A DNA stretch of 64,000 nt, from assembly GCF_003024525.3 (NCBI RefSeq), contig NZ_CP035934.2, positions 3,162,001 through 3,226,000 of the forward strand. Direction: 5' to 3'. This DNA comes from Acinetobacter cumulans (GTDB lineage Bacteria > Pseudomonadota > Gammaproteobacteria > Pseudomonadales > Moraxellaceae). The position numbers and the translations under genes were made by a program. The notes beneath the pieces are model-generated. The model saw nothing but the letters and a program-made list of their open reading frames with translations, was not told where the DNA came from and ran no database searches. Below, piece after piece: positions 29,664 through 39,991 of the stretch (positions are counted from its first letter, which is position 1; every line of letters begins with the position of its first letter).

Positions 29664-30815
29664 TTACTTATATTGATATTGTACAACGGTTGTAAACATT
29701 TCTTTTCCTGCATACGTTTGAAATGTCACTTGCGGTCCATAATAGGCCTTTAAGCGCTGATGTACATTTTCAACTGCAATACCATGTCCTTGGCGTAACT
29801 TTATTTTATCCTGAACAAAAGGATTAGTAATGACGATATTGACTTGATTTTGCGAAATTTCAATCAATATGCTTATCGTACTCTTTGTTAGAATTTTTTC
29901 AACTCCATGAAAAATACTATTTTCCACTAAAGGTTGTAAAGTTAGCAGTGGAATTTGTACGCGATCGTACATTTCTGGATTTACCAGTTTCCATTCCACA
30001 CTCAAACGCTCACCTAAGCGAATTTGTTCAATGGCCAAATAACGCTGACACAACTCTACCTCGTCTTTTAGGCTCACCAATTTGAGTTCTTGAAAACTGG
30101 CCCGAAATAAGCGCGATAAATTCAACAACATTTGTTCAGCTTTATCGGGATCAATCGCAATTAAGCTAATGACGCTGTTCAGACTATTAAATAAAAAATG
30201 TGGATGAATACGCGCTTGCATCGCCTGAATTCGCGCATTCAACTCACTGTTTTGTTTACGCGCCCAAAGTTCTCTTAAATAAATATAACGAAAACAAATC
30301 GTTCCTAAAAGCACACCAAAACTTAAATGCATCAACACACCATCCCACACATGCATTGCACTCAAGCCAGCCAGACTCAGGTTTTCACCAAAATAGATTA
30401 GGCTATTGATACTCAAGGTCGTCAACAACACCAAGACTTGTAGCAGTAAAAAGCCCAAAAACAACTTAAATTGTAGTTTTAATGGCGACAACCTCGCCTC
30501 AAAATATTCTGTTAAAGCAGCAAAAGCCAATAAAATCCAATTAATAAATAGTACATATTGCATGGTATGGGTAAAGCTCAAATTCTCCCAAGCTCTGGCC
30601 TGTGCCAAGGCCAATACCAAGGCCAAAATATTGCCCGCCCACAACAATTCCAGTAAATACTTCCCTCGACCAAAACGCGTTGCGAAGTAACTTAAGGTCG
30701 TGGTTCTTGACCGCTCACGAAAAGTTTGCAGGTCAGCTTCGGCAATGGGCGTTGAATTTGCTATACTCTTTTTAGTTCTACCGCTTTTTATCTTATTGAG
30801 CCGACATGACCACAT
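29664..30815 (-). CDS. algZ: AlgZ/LytS-type sensor histidine kinase
   Basis: A protein of up to 383 residues with four hydrophobic helices (about residues 55-180) and a LytS-type kinase domain: the phosphoacceptor motif [19 protein letters not shown] and the N box [15 protein letters not shown] glycine-rich ATP lid ([15 protein letters not shown]) completes it. The start is doubtful: the longest frame begins at 30815, inside the argH start on the other strand, and no other ATG appears before the first membrane helix, so a rare start codon near TPIAEADLQ is possible. Confidence 0.85.
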   Translation of the reverse strand: MWSCRLNKIKSGRTKKSIANSTPIAEADLQTFRERSRTTTLSYFATRFGRGKYLLELLWAGNILALVLALAQARAWENLSFTHTMQYVLFINWILLAFAALTEYFEARLSPLKLQFKLFLGFLLLQVLVLLTTLSINSLIYFGENLSLAGLSAMHVWDGVLMHLSFGVLLGTICFRYIYLRELWARKQNSELNARIQAMQARIHPHFLFNSLNSVISLIAIDPDKAEQMLLNLSRLFRASFQELKLVSLKDEVELCQRYLAIEQIRLGERLSVEWKLVNPEMYDRVQIPLLTLQPLVENSIFHGVEKILTKSTISILIEISQNQVNIVITNPFVQDKIKLRQGHGIAVENVHQRLKAYYGPQVTFQTYAGKEMFTTVVQYQYK

Positions 30816-32236
30816 CTTCTAATTCCTCTAATCCGTCACAAGCCCAAACTTCGGGTATGTGGGGCGGCCGTTTCGCTGAAGCAACCGATGCTTTTGTAGC
30901 TGAATTTACAGCATCTGTTCAATTTGACCAACGCTTTTATAAACAAGATATTGCAGGCTCTATTGCCCATGCAACTATGCTTGCAAAAGTTGGCGTTTTA
31001 ACAGAACAAGAACGTGATGACATCATCACGGGCTTAACTGCAATTAAAGCAGATATTGAAGCTGGCAACTTCGAGTGGCGCATTGACCTAGAAGATGTGC
31101 ACATGAACATTGAGTCACGTTTGACTCAGCGTATTGGCATCACAGGCAAAAAATTACATACGGGTCGTAGCCGTAACGACCAAGTGGCAACAGACATCCG
31201 CTTATATGTGCGTGATGAAATTGATGCTATTTTAGAATTATTGCAAAAATTGCAAAAAGGTATTTTGGGCTTAGCCGCTAAAAACACCAACACGATTATG
31301 CCGGGCTTTACACACTTACAAACTGCACAGCCAGTGACTTTTGGTCACCACTTAATGGCGTGGTTTGAAATGTTAGTACGTGACTCTGAGCGCTTAATTG
31401 ACTGCCGTAAACGTACTAACCGTATGCCATTGGGCTCAGCGGCTCTTGCAGGTACAACCTACCCAATCGACCGTGCATATACAGCTGAGCTTCTAGGCTT
31501 TGAAGCTGTTGCTGAAAACTCACTCGATGCTGTATCTGACCGTGACTTTGGCATTGAATTTAATGCTACTGCATCACTCATCATGATGCATTTATCTCGT
31601 ATGTCAGAAGAAATGATCCTTTGGACATCTGCACAATTTAAATTTGTGAATATTCCAGACCGCTTCTGCACAGGTTCATCAATCATGCCGCAGAAGAAAA
31701 ACCCGGATGTACCTGAACTCATTCGTGGTAAAACTGGCCGTGTATATGGCGACCTCATGAGCTTATTAACGCTGATGAAAGGCCAACCATTGGCATACAA
31801 CAAAGACAACCAAGAAGACAAAGAACCATTATTTGATGCAATCGATACGGTTCGTGGTTCACTCATGGCATTTGCTGACATGATTCCTGCATTGGTTCCA
31901 AACATTGAAATCATGCGTGAAGCTGCCCTTCGTGGTTTCTCTACAGCGACAGATCTTGCAGACTACCTCGTGAAAAACGGCGTAGCATTCCGTGACGCAC
32001 ATGAAATTGTGGGTAAAGCGGTTGCGCTTGGCGTGCAAGAAAGCAAAGACTTGTCTGAATTAACACTTGAGCAATTACAACAGTTCTCAGATTTGATTCA
32101 AGCAGACGTATTTGAAAAAGCATTAACGCTTGAAGCTTCTGTGAATGCGCGTAACCATATTGGTGGTACGGCGCCTGCACAAGTTGAAGCGGCTATTGCA
32201 CGTGCTTACACACGTTTAGAAGCACTTTACGCTTAA
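30806..32236 (+). CDS. argH: argininosuccinate lyase
   Basis: A 476-residue enzyme releasing arginine and fumarate. Signature [20 protein letters not shown] (catalytic Ser loop, about residues 290-310), the [12 protein letters not shown] segment and [14 protein letters not shown] are present. A Ser/Thr/Asn-rich N-terminal tail of about 17 residues precedes the conserved MWGGRF. An extended -10 (TGCTATACT, 30759-30767) lies 39 bases upstream. The start overlaps the divergent kinase frame by 10 bases. Confidence 0.97.
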   Translation: MTTSSNSSNPSQAQTSGMWGGRFAEATDAFVAEFTASVQFDQRFYKQDIAGSIAHATMLAKVGVLTEQERDDIITGLTAIKADIEAGNFEWRIDLEDVHMNIESRLTQRIGITGKKLHTGRSRNDQVATDIRLYVRDEIDAILELLQKLQKGILGLAAKNTNTIMPGFTHLQTAQPVTFGHHLMAWFEMLVRDSERLIDCRKRTNRMPLGSAALAGTTYPIDRAYTAELLGFEAVAENSLDAVSDRDFGIEFNATASLIMMHLSRMSEEMILWTSAQFKFVNIPDRFCTGSSIMPQKKNPDVPELIRGKTGRVYGDLMSLLTLMKGQPLAYNKDNQEDKEPLFDAIDTVRGSLMAFADMIPALVPNIEIMREAALRGFSTATDLADYLVKNGVAFRDAHEIVGKAVALGVQESKDLSELTLEQLQQFSDLIQADVFEKALTLEASVNARNHIGGTAPAQVEAAIARAYTRLEALYA

Positions 32237-32265
32237 TCGCCTTATATAAACTTTGGAGTATTGAT

Positions 32266-32541
32266 ATGTCTCGACAAATTTTTTGCCGTAAATATCAGGC
32301 TGAAATGGAAGGCTTAGACTTCGCACCTTTCCCAGGTGCAAAAGGCCAAGAACTTTTTGACACCGTGTCTAAACAGGCATGGGGCGAATGGTTAAAACAC
32401 CAAACAACGCTCATCAATGAAAAGCGTTTAAATGTGTTTGAACCAGATGCGAAAAAGTTCCTTGAAGAACAGCGCGAAAAATTCTTCAGCAATGATGAAT
32501 CACTTGAAAAAGCCGAAGGGCTGAAGCCTGAAGAAAAATAA
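32266..32541 (+). CDS. yggX: Fe(II)-trafficking/oxidative damage protection protein
   Basis: A 91-residue YggX family protein beginning [31 protein letters not shown], with the single conserved Cys7 and the C-terminal helix [20 protein letters not shown]. The family protects Fe-S clusters during oxidative stress in enterobacteria. It follows argH after 29 bases, with a GGAGT ribosome site. Its stop codon is inside the left arm of a strong terminator. Confidence 0.95.
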   Translation: MSRQIFCRKYQAEMEGLDFAPFPGAKGQELFDTVSKQAWGEWLKHQTTLINEKRLNVFEPDAKKFLEEQREKFFSNDESLEKAEGLKPEEK

Positions 32542-32558
32542 GGCATTGCCTTATTTTT
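32534..32558 (+). terminator. yggX terminator overlapping the stop codon
   Basis: A perfect 11-bp stem AAAAATAAGGC / GCCTTATTTTT with an ATT loop; the stop TAA (32539-32541) lies in the left arm. Confidence 0.8.
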
Positions 32559-32560
32559 CT

Positions 32561-32847
32561 GCAAGACAAGCGAAGCGCGTAGTTTCAAATGTCAAAAAGG
32601 AGTCCGCGAAGGCTCCTTTTTTAATGCTCCGCCACGCCACAAGACGAGAAGCCATGCTTCGAGTGGAAAAATTAAAGCACTGCTTTTCTTTTTTACGCAA
32701 GACAAGGACGAAGTCCGCGTAGGCTTTAATTCAAAAAGAATCTCCAATTTTGGGGATTCTTTTTTTAATGCTCTAAAAATTACGTAAGACAAACGAAGCG
32801 CGTAGTTTCAAATGTCAAAAAAGGAGTCCGCAAAGACCCCTTTTTTT
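32561..32847. repeat. array of three terminator-like repeat units
   Basis: Three units start with (G)CAAGACAA or GTAAGACAA and end in a hairpin, T run and (in two) AATGCTC: 32561-32629, 32697-32773 and 32784-32847. The first and third share GCGAAGCGCGTAG or a close variant, TTTCAAATGTCAAAAA and GGAGTCCGC. The middle one has a different hairpin (GAATCTCC/GGGGATTC). A degenerate fourth piece lies near 32639-32670. No plausible protein; short frames here are repeat artefacts. Confidence 0.7.
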
Positions 32848-33097
32848 ATTTATAAAATTGCTTTACCACGGACCAACACCTGAGCGAGCAAAGCGTTCAT
32901 CTACCAACGCTTAAAATAAAGCCTGAAATAAAAACAAAATGAACAACAATTATTCATACACCAGAAATACTTCAAGCACGCGGCTTTGTATCAAAATAAT
33001 TTAATGTAAACATGCAGATACACAACCCACATAAAACTCAACATTACACTACAAGAAGCCACATGATTCCTATCAGGTGAGTGCCTATAATGGCACT

Positions 33098-33187
33098 TAA
33101 GGATAGAGAGACAAACTCTTTTTCTATAACCACAAATATCCCCGATTTTTATTCCCAGTCTACCCCCAAAGTCTGGGAATTTTTTTA
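33098..33187 (+). ncRNA. candidate small RNA
   Basis: A perfect -10 TATAAT (33086-33091) sits in the loop of a 5-bp inverted repeat GTGCC/GGCAC. About 90 bases further an intrinsic terminator follows: ATTCCCAG (33151-33158), CTGGGAAT (33173-33180) and a seven-T tract. No open frame of note lies between. A convincing -35 is missing, which could mean an activator or a false positive. Start and end are estimates. Confidence 0.45.
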
Positions 33188-33242
33188 TCTGCTTTTTGCA
33201 TAATCTACACTATGCCCGATCCAACCAAGAGTGCCCTAAAAC

Positions 33243-33268
33243 AAAAAAGCCCCTCATTGAGGAGCTTT
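33243..33268 (-). terminator. pgsA terminator
   Basis: On the minus strand AGCTCCTC / GAGGGGCT forms a hairpin followed by TTTTTT, 26 bases after the pgsA stop. Confidence 0.8.
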
Positions 33269-33293
33269 ATTTATTTTTAAATCTTGTGTTCAA

Positions 33294-33887
33294 TCACGGT
33301 TGCTTTAGATACGGCCATGCAGCTTTCAAATAAATAAACATCGACCATAAAGTTAAGATCACAGCCATATATAACAAGCCATAACCCAACATTTCAAGCG
33401 GTTGCCAGTTTAATAAAAACACGGTAATCGCAATCATTTGAAAAGCAGTTTTATACTTACCCACCGTAGATACAGCCACACTGGTACGTGCACCTAACTC
33501 GGCCATCCACTCACGTAAAGCCGACACGGTAATTTCGCGTGAGATAATCACAATTGCAGCAAAAGCCATGGAAATCGTAGGTTGCCATTGCACTAAAACA
33601 ATTAGCGCGGCGGCCACCATCAACTTATCTGCAACAGGATCTAGAAAGCGACCAAATGCCGATGTCTGATTCAAAGTACGCGCCAAATAACCATCAAACC
33701 AATCGGTTACTGCAGCGACAACAAAAATACCCGTCAACAAAATATGACGCGACATACTTGCATCATGGCCTTCTACGCCCATTGCTGGTGGCCAATACGC
33801 TACCGCAAGAAAGACTGGAATTAGCCCAATTCGCGCTAAAGTTAAAATATTTGGAATATTCAGGATTCGACCTGCTGCCATAGACAC
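33294..33887 (-). CDS. pgsA: CDP-diacylglycerol-glycerol-3-phosphate 3-phosphatidyltransferase
   Basis: A 197-residue integral membrane enzyme making phosphatidylglycerol phosphate. The CDP-alcohol phosphatidyltransferase signature D-G-x2-A-R-x8-G-x3-D-x3-D is visible as FDGYLARTLNQTSAFGRFLDPVADK (about residues 62-88). Five or six hydrophobic helices. Start is MSMAAGR or MAAGR; both have IPNILTLARI downstream as in the family. uvrC is usually adjacent upstream in gammaproteobacteria; here a thioesterase gene lies between them. Confidence 0.94.
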   Translation of the reverse strand: MSMAAGRILNIPNILTLARIGLIPVFLAVAYWPPAMGVEGHDASMSRHILLTGIFVVAAVTDWFDGYLARTLNQTSAFGRFLDPVADKLMVAAALIVLVQWQPTISMAFAAIVIISREITVSALREWMAELGARTSVAVSTVGKYKTAFQMIAITVFLLNWQPLEMLGYGLLYMAVILTLWSMFIYLKAAWPYLKQP

Positions 33888-33993
33888 CGCCAGTGTTTAC
33901 CCCCGTCATGCACGATGTAAATGCACAATTCTCTGAGGATTTATCCATCATTATTAATAGCGTTCACTTTATACGAAATGCCCAACAGTGTCA

Positions 33994-34788
33994 CTAGGCA
34001 AAGACCGTCACCACCTGTCGCGAGATTGCAATCAGACGGCCAGCACTGTCCCAAAGCTGCGCCTGTTCTGTGGCATAACCATGTGCAGCATAGTCTGTAA
34101 AGACTTTATATTTCAACCAATCATGCAGATTTGACTGCAATGGATGCACACAGGTCAATTGCCATGTAAGTGAGCTGGCTGGCGCCATAGTCTTAAACAT
34201 TGGCAACACACCAGGTGGCCACATATCAAACGCAGCCATCAAATCCGCCGTTTGTAATGCTCGATTTTCATGCAATGCAGGATCAAAGCGAAACCAGCCA
34301 CCAAAGTCTGGCTTCGGACTTGCAGTACATGGATATTGCCCTTCTGCCCAAATCATTTGCATTTGTTTAAAGCATTCAGGTGCCAGCGGATGATGCTGTG
34401 CAATTTGAAGCTGTTCCACTGCAGGATACTCTGGCGCAGGCTCTTCATGATGAACGACTATGCTTGAATCACGTAGCACGCCAAAACTCGCAAGCAAAAT
34501 TGTTTGTACGGCGTCATCTTGCCATAGACGCACTTCAATGGTGGTCACCGACTTGCCTTGTCGCAAGATTTCTGCGCTTAACTTTACTTTGGCCAATTGC
34601 ACTGGCCCCACAAAAGTAACACTGGCACTCAATAAGCCTTTGCTTTCATCTGCAATGGTCGCAATGGCTTTATGCATCAGTATACTTGCAACCAATCCAC
34701 CATAAATGGTCCGTCCCTGTAACCATCCTTCTGGTATATCAACCCATTCAGATTGATCAATTTGTGCGTACATTTGCGTTAACGACAT
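33994..34788 (-). CDS. TesB-like acyl-CoA thioesterase
   Basis: A 264-residue double-hotdog protein. The N-terminal hotdog has GWLQGRTIYGGLVASILMHKAI and the C-terminal one LMAAFDMWPPGVLPMFKT and SSLTWQLTCVHPL, matching the TesB-like acyl-CoA thioesterase 3 family, which is shorter and more divergent than TesB itself. Expected to hydrolyse medium- or long-chain acyl-CoA in the cytosol. Located between uvrC and pgsA on the same strand. Confidence 0.82.
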   Translation of the reverse strand: MSLTQMYAQIDQSEWVDIPEGWLQGRTIYGGLVASILMHKAIATIADESKGLLSASVTFVGPVQLAKVKLSAEILRQGKSVTTIEVRLWQDDAVQTILLASFGVLRDSSIVVHHEEPAPEYPAVEQLQIAQHHPLAPECFKQMQMIWAEGQYPCTASPKPDFGGWFRFDPALHENRALQTADLMAAFDMWPPGVLPMFKTMAPASSLTWQLTCVHPLQSNLHDWLKYKVFTDYAAHGYATEQAQLWDSAGRLIAISRQVVTVFA

Positions 34789-34931
34789 GGGGCATCCTTT
34801 CTAAAGCACTTAGTCTGTATAGTTATGCAAGTTTGAACTGATGTGAATGATCATTGACCCATGCGTCATTGAGCACTTTGGCCAAGACTATGTCATTTCA
34901 TTTGTTACCTCAGCCATTCAAACAGCAGAAT

Positions 34932-36743
34932 CTAAAGTGCCTCATGCAATATTTTATAAATTGTTCGCGCCATCACATCCCCCAAACCAGGCACCAGTTT
35001 TAGATCATTTTCAGAGGCTTTTAACACGCCTTGAATGCCTCCAAAATGCGTGAGCAAGTCACGGCGACGTTTTGGTCCTAAGCCGGGAATTGCCTCAAGT
35101 ACCGATGAACTCCGTTTTTTATCGCGTTTGGCGCGATGCTTGGTAATCGCAAAACGATGTGCCTCATCACGTACCTGCTGAATTAAATGCAACGCTTTAT
35201 GGTCTTCGGGCAATTGAATTTTGGTGCCATCGGTAAAATGCAGGGTTTCTAAGCCGGGCTTACGACCTTCGCCTTTAGAGACACCCACCATAAAAGCATC
35301 GAGCTCAAGCTCCTGCATGACTTCCATCGCCATGTGTAGCTGCCCTTTGCCGCCATCAATCAGCAGCAGATCAGGAAGCATGGCTTTTTTGTAGCGTCTG
35401 GTCAGCGCCTGACGCATGGCCGCATAATCATCGCCTTCAGTAATATCGTTTATAGAAAACTGACGATAATCGCGCTTACGTGCGCCACCTGAATCAAAGA
35501 CCACACAGGAGGCCACGGTCTCCTCCCCCATGGTATGAGAAATATCAAAACATTCGATGCGATCGATCGGACGCCCTACCACCTGTTCTAACTGATGGAA
35601 ACGCTCATTGAGCTCAAAATGATTGGCCAGCTTGCCTTTAATCGCATGCTGTACATTCATTTGCGCCAGTTCGAGCCATTCAGCTCGGGTTTCACGTACA
35701 TTGTGCTTAATATGAATTTTTTGCTCAAATTGCTGTTGTAGTGCCTCTTCCAACTCTTTACGGTTGGCAGGTTCAACACTCACAATCAGCTCAGTCGGCA
35801 CTTCATTTGCCACTTGGAAATAAAAGTTAGCCATAAAATCAGACAGCATTTGTGCCAAATCATCGCCCAACATGTCGGGGAAATAGCTCTTACCACCCAG
35901 CATTTTACCGTTGCGCACATGCATGATCTGCACGCAAGTGACACCAGCATGGTAGGCAATCGCCAATATATCCGCTTCGCCCTTCACTTTATAAATCGCT
36001 TGCTGCGACTGCACATCTCGTAGCAAGGCCATACGGTCACGGTAGAACACTGCCTTTTCAAACTCTAGCGCTTCAGCAGCTGTTTCCATTTTTTGAATCA
36101 GCTCCTGATTCAGTTCTTTGGTGTCACCTTGCAAGAAACGAATCGAGTTATTGACGTCTTCTTTATAGTCTTCAGGGGAAATTAGGCCTACACATGGCGC
36201 AGAACAGCGTTTAATTTGGTATTGCAAACAAGGTCGCTTACGCTGTGAAAAATAGCTATTTTCACACTGGCGCACATTAAATAGTTTCTGCAATACCACC
36301 AGCGTATCGCGGGCATTGTAGGCACTCGGATAAGGGCCAAAAAACTTGCCTGTTTGATGTTTGCCTTTGCCACGACCTGAGGCAATACGCGGGTATGGCT
36401 TATCACTGGAAATAAAAATATACACATAGGATTTATCATCACGCAGCATAATGTTATACGGCGGACGATGCAGCTTTATCAGATTTTGCTCGAGTAATAA
36501 CGCCTCGGTTTCCGAACGAACCACCAGCGTTTCAATATCATAAATCCGTGCGACCAAAGCCTGTGTTTTCGGGTGCTCAATAGTTTTGACAAAGTAGCTC
36601 GATACGCGGTTTTTTAGATTTTTAGCCTTACCGACATACAGCAACTCGCCATCTTTACCCAACATACGATACACGCCGGGCAAAGTGGTCATATTGGCTA
36701 AAATCGTTTCGATATTTTCACGCGCGTTTTCGTTCACAGGCAT
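34932..36743 (-). CDS. uvrC: excinuclease ABC subunit C
   Basis: A 603-residue nucleotide-excision repair endonuclease. The N-terminal GIY-YIG nuclease ([31 protein letters not shown]) makes the 3' incision. A cysteine cluster follows ([15 protein letters not shown]), then a UVR motif ([15 protein letters not shown] region), the RNase H-like 5' nuclease ([31 protein letters not shown]) and a C-terminal helix-hairpin-helix pair ([20 protein letters not shown]). ATG 36743 is preferred; ATG 36791 would add 16 unconserved residues. Confidence 0.96.
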   Translation of the reverse strand: MPVNENARENIETILANMTTLPGVYRMLGKDGELLYVGKAKNLKNRVSSYFVKTIEHPKTQALVARIYDIETLVVRSETEALLLEQNLIKLHRPPYNIMLRDDKSYVYIFISSDKPYPRIASGRGKGKHQTGKFFGPYPSAYNARDTLVVLQKLFNVRQCENSYFSQRKRPCLQYQIKRCSAPCVGLISPEDYKEDVNNSIRFLQGDTKELNQELIQKMETAAEALEFEKAVFYRDRMALLRDVQSQQAIYKVKGEADILAIAYHAGVTCVQIMHVRNGKMLGGKSYFPDMLGDDLAQMLSDFMANFYFQVANEVPTELIVSVEPANRKELEEALQQQFEQKIHIKHNVRETRAEWLELAQMNVQHAIKGKLANHFELNERFHQLEQVVGRPIDRIECFDISHTMGEETVASCVVFDSGGARKRDYRQFSINDITEGDDYAAMRQALTRRYKKAMLPDLLLIDGGKGQLHMAMEVMQELELDAFMVGVSKGEGRKPGLETLHFTDGTKIQLPEDHKALHLIQQVRDEAHRFAITKHRAKRDKKRSSSVLEAIPGLGPKRRRDLLTHFGGIQGVLKASENDLKLVPGLGDVMARTIYKILHEAL

Positions 36744-36930
36744 CCTGTTTAAAAATGGATTTGCACACTTAAAATATAGCTCAAATTCCAAATTTCAACT
36801 GAGCGGATCGACCCATTTTTTAATTCGAAGTTTCTTCGACTATATCTGGCTCAGTTATATCATCTGACTAAGCAGTGTTCATTTGACTTCCTTGTAGATA
36901 AAATCGCTAAGCCATCTCCAGTGACGGCAT

Positions 36931-37815
36931 TCATTTTGAGCCATTCCCATTTAAGGCTTCATTAACTTTTTTATGTTTTGAAAACGAATCACTAAATGCT
37001 GTAAATGCCGTTTCATTCATAAAATCACAAGCAAGCTGATCTGACACTTGTATCAAACTTTCATTTTTAAAATGATAGAAACCCCAATATATATCTCCCT
37101 CTATTTCAAGTTTGATATTCGCCAATGCACTCTCACCCTCTTGGCGTTGAAACTCAATCCATGTGACATTATTCCACACACCGCTCCGAACGATGTCCTG
37201 TGTATCCTCCACATGGGGAGCAATCTGTTCAGGATAAAATTCAATATACTCGTGGCTGCTTGAAGCCGACTGTTTTTGCCAACAAACCGAACCTTGCGGG
37301 AAAGTATCCGTTGCCTCATAACCAATACCGTAAATTATAGCCATAATTTGAGCAGTAGTGCCTAGACGATGGATAGGGTTGTTGGAATCATCAGTGATTG
37401 GACGTCCAGACACATCCAGTTTTTTATATTTCCAAGACAGAATGAAAGGAATGTTTTGCCTGTCGCTGCTCAAACTATAGCTTAGTTCATCATGCTTAAA
37501 ACTTGCGCTCGAGCCCACCCAATATTTATAGCGTTCTATATGTTTAGATTTTTCTAAAAATAAATGATCCGGTGTAATGATTTGCCTTAAGACTTCAGTC
37601 TTAAAAATCGGTAAATCACTGTAATTAATATATAAATTTTTATTTTCATCAAAACTATATATTTTTCCATTTACATAAGGTGTTACGAATGTTGATTCTG
37701 CATCAACAGCGCCCGTAAATCTGTCTACGGCATATAAATTATCAGGAACCACAGCCTCTTGGTCTTGATCATTACCGCCACATGAAGCCAACATAAAGGC
37801 AAGAATGGCAGACAT
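36931..37815 (-). CDS. hypothetical lipoprotein with probable start-region frameshift
   Basis: A 294-residue frame whose N-terminus (MSAILAFMLASCGGNDQ) has a lipobox LASC but lacks the basic start of a signal peptide. An ATG at 37831-37829 followed by eight A residues is one base out of frame. With seven A residues it would read MKKTIMSAILAFMLASCGG, a complete lipoprotein signal. The mature part (YAVDRFTGAVDAESTF, SVCWQKQSASSSHEYIEFYPEQ) matches no family I know. Either a slipped homopolymer (error or on/off switch) or a shorter start is used. Confidence 0.7.
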   Translation of the reverse strand: MSAILAFMLASCGGNDQDQEAVVPDNLYAVDRFTGAVDAESTFVTPYVNGKIYSFDENKNLYINYSDLPIFKTEVLRQIITPDHLFLEKSKHIERYKYWVGSSASFKHDELSYSLSSDRQNIPFILSWKYKKLDVSGRPITDDSNNPIHRLGTTAQIMAIIYGIGYEATDTFPQGSVCWQKQSASSSHEYIEFYPEQIAPHVEDTQDIVRSGVWNNVTWIEFQRQEGESALANIKLEIEGDIYWGFYHFKNESLIQVSDQLACDFMNETAFTAFSDSFSKHKKVNEALNGNGSK

Positions 37816-38010
37816 TATTGTTTTTTTTCATGGCGCTATACCGTATCCATTTGTTTTAAATTATTAAACTTTGGCTAAATTTCACACACAAACACAATAA
37901 AAGCCAGTTATTTCTATGTTTTCAACAATCATCTGATTGCTAAAAACTATCAGTGCAAAAACTGAAATTTGCTATGCTCCCTTGCATGACTGACCGAAGG
38001 ATTCTTCAGA

Positions 38011-39102
38011 ATGAGCAATGCCAATCATGTTTTCCATGCTGTGCACCCCACACTCTCTACACACAGCGCTTCAGAAAAAAACCGCTTGATTGGCAAACCA
38101 CGTTTTCATTTTGAGCCTCAAGTGGTCATGCAAAAGTTGCGCGAACGCATTATTGGGCAGGATGCCGCATTAAATGAAATAGAAAAAATGCTGCATGTGG
38201 TTAAAGCGGATTTCTCCAGCCCAGACCGTCCTTTAGCAGTCACCTTAATGCTCGGCCCGACTGGTGTGGGTAAAACCGAAACCGTTCGTCTCATTGCCGA
38301 AGCCATTTACGGTCGCCCAGATGCCTTTTGCCGCATTGATATGAACACTTTAGCGCAAGAACATTACGCTGCCGCCCTGACAGGTGCGCCTCCGGGTTAT
38401 GTCGGCTCTAAAGAAGGCCATAGCCTATTTGATGAAACGGCAATTGCGGGCAGCCATACCCGCCCAGGCATTATGCTGTTTGATGAATTGGAAAAAGCCT
38501 CAAATGAAGTGATCCGCGGGCTCATGAACGTACTGGATACAGGCCGTTTAACGCTAACAGCTGGAACAAAAACCATTGATTTCCGTAACTGCATGATCTT
38601 TATGACCAGTAATGTGGGTGCTCAAGCCGCACAGCAATATTTAGATAAGCTGAATTTTTTACCTAAAAAAATGCAGGACATTTGCCTCAAACGTGTGCCG
38701 ACACAAACCATCATTGAAAAAGTCATGCAACGTAAGTTTGATCCAGAATTTTTAAACCGTATTGATCGTAGCTTGCACTATTTACCTGTACAAGATGATG
38801 CTTTACCCAAACTGGTCGATATTGAACTGGAAAAATTAAATCTACGCTTACAACATCAAAAACGTCGTGTGAACTTAACAGATGCAGCCAAAGCGCATTT
38901 TTATCAAGGGCATGACATTCGTTATGGTGCACGCCATTTAGGACGTAAAATGCGTACAGAGCTTGAGCCTATTTTGGCAGTGTATTTTTTAAATCACCCC
39001 GAGCACATGGACTTAACTCTAGATACACACCAAGGCGTGCTGTGTATTGCAACACAGCAAAATACTTCAAGCAGCTCAAAAGAAGCATCTATTCAAGCTT
39101 AG
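38011..39102 (+). CDS. single-ring Clp-like AAA+ ATPase
   Basis: A 363-residue protein that resembles only the second AAA+ module of ClpA/ClpB. Walker A GPTGVGKT (82-89), pore loop GYVG (129-132), Walker B IMLFDELE (Asp158-Glu159), sensor 1 MTSNVG and a sensor 2 segment GARHLGRKM are all there. The ClpA N-domain, first AAA+ module and ClpB coiled coil are absent. The ~40-residue N-terminal tail is unrecognised. It could be a stand-alone unfoldase; I see no ClpP-binding IGL/IGF loop (ClpB-like, not ClpA-like, in that respect). Confidence 0.82.
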   Translation: MSNANHVFHAVHPTLSTHSASEKNRLIGKPRFHFEPQVVMQKLRERIIGQDAALNEIEKMLHVVKADFSSPDRPLAVTLMLGPTGVGKTETVRLIAEAIYGRPDAFCRIDMNTLAQEHYAAALTGAPPGYVGSKEGHSLFDETAIAGSHTRPGIMLFDELEKASNEVIRGLMNVLDTGRLTLTAGTKTIDFRNCMIFMTSNVGAQAAQQYLDKLNFLPKKMQDICLKRVPTQTIIEKVMQRKFDPEFLNRIDRSLHYLPVQDDALPKLVDIELEKLNLRLQHQKRRVNLTDAAKAHFYQGHDIRYGARHLGRKMRTELEPILAVYFLNHPEHMDLTLDTHQGVLCIATQQNTSSSSKEASIQA

Positions 39103-39508
39103 CCCCCAAACTGGCTTTAAATAAGGCGATTTTACGTGGCGAGATTAAAATAAATTTTTGCTTGCCCTCTTGAGCATAATCAATACGTAGGCGCTGAAAA
39201 GACAATGCAGGTGCAACTGTTGAAAAGTCAGTGTCTTTGACATGCTGTATGCTTTCTAAAGGGATATGCCATGTCAAAAACATGCATTTCACCACCAATT
39301 CTTTGGCTTGGAGCTGATAACGTGTACTCCATAAAGGCCACCATAACACCACAATCGTGAGCGCATAAACTGTAGCAAATAACCAATTCTGTTGCAGACT
39401 GCCTTTGGCCAACATATTGAGGAGTAACTGTAGCAACAAACCGCTCATAGCAATAACAAAGCCCCATACCCACCAATCGACTTTTGAATGAAATGTCTGT
39501 GTCTGCAT
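39089..39508 (-). CDS. membrane protein with PH-like domain
   Basis: A 139-residue protein with two N-terminal membrane helices (about residues 11-33 and 43-60) and a C-terminal beta-rich part (TRYQLQAKELVVKCMFLTWHIPLESIQHVKD), the pattern of bacterial PH-like (YdbS/bPH) domains. Function unknown. Its last 14 bases overlap the end of the convergent AAA+ gene. Assignment to the PH fold is from pattern, so moderate. Confidence 0.65.
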   Translation of the reverse strand: MQTQTFHSKVDWWVWGFVIAMSGLLLQLLLNMLAKGSLQQNWLFATVYALTIVVLWWPLWSTRYQLQAKELVVKCMFLTWHIPLESIQHVKDTDFSTVAPALSFQRLRIDYAQEGKQKFILISPRKIALFKASLGAKLE

Positions 39509-39991
39509 CGTTGAATTTCCTCTTCTTTATTGCATTCTATACAAAAGACAAAATGAAAAAATCAAAATGATGGGAAACTTAAGTGTAGCCCTGAACTTAA
39601 AACCCTATGCTGGCGATGTAATTCTCTTTGCCACACTGTCGACAGCATCACAAAAATTGAGCCAATTGACCTTTTTGACTCGACCGACACTGTTTGTTCT
39701 CTTGAAAAATTAGACTAATTCCTCATATACATAAGCGTGATAAAACTAAAAATATGAGTCGAAACAAAAGTTTCTTCGCATCATGACCTGCTGAATTAAG
39801 CCTTAAACACACGGGATGCAAGTTTAAAGACTAAAAAATTTGATGACCCTTGCGTCACGGCTTGATACAACTTGTTATGTTCTTTTTGGATATAGTTATC
39901 GTAAGATTGGCGAAGCAGAAATGTGCGCAGGAATGGCGCTCACGCTTCACAACATCAACTTAGAAGTCCTCCAAAATAAAGGAGATCAGGC
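39509..39991. other. fadB upstream region
   Basis: This 483-base gap holds no credible gene. A strong ribosome site (AAAGGAGATCAGGC) precedes fadB. A small GAAAC/GTTTC hairpin lies near 39761-39774. I see no convincing -35/-10 pair and no clear operator palindrome, though regulation by fatty acids through a FadR- or PsrA-like repressor is expected from the operon. Confidence 0.5.

Noticed and set aside
32592..32792. 66-residue minus-strand frame
   Set aside because: It lies wholly in the terminator-like repeat array and has no family-like features.
34847..35053. 68-residue plus-strand frame
   Set aside because: It overlaps the uvrC C-terminal coding sequence on the other strand, which has clear helix-hairpin-helix motifs.
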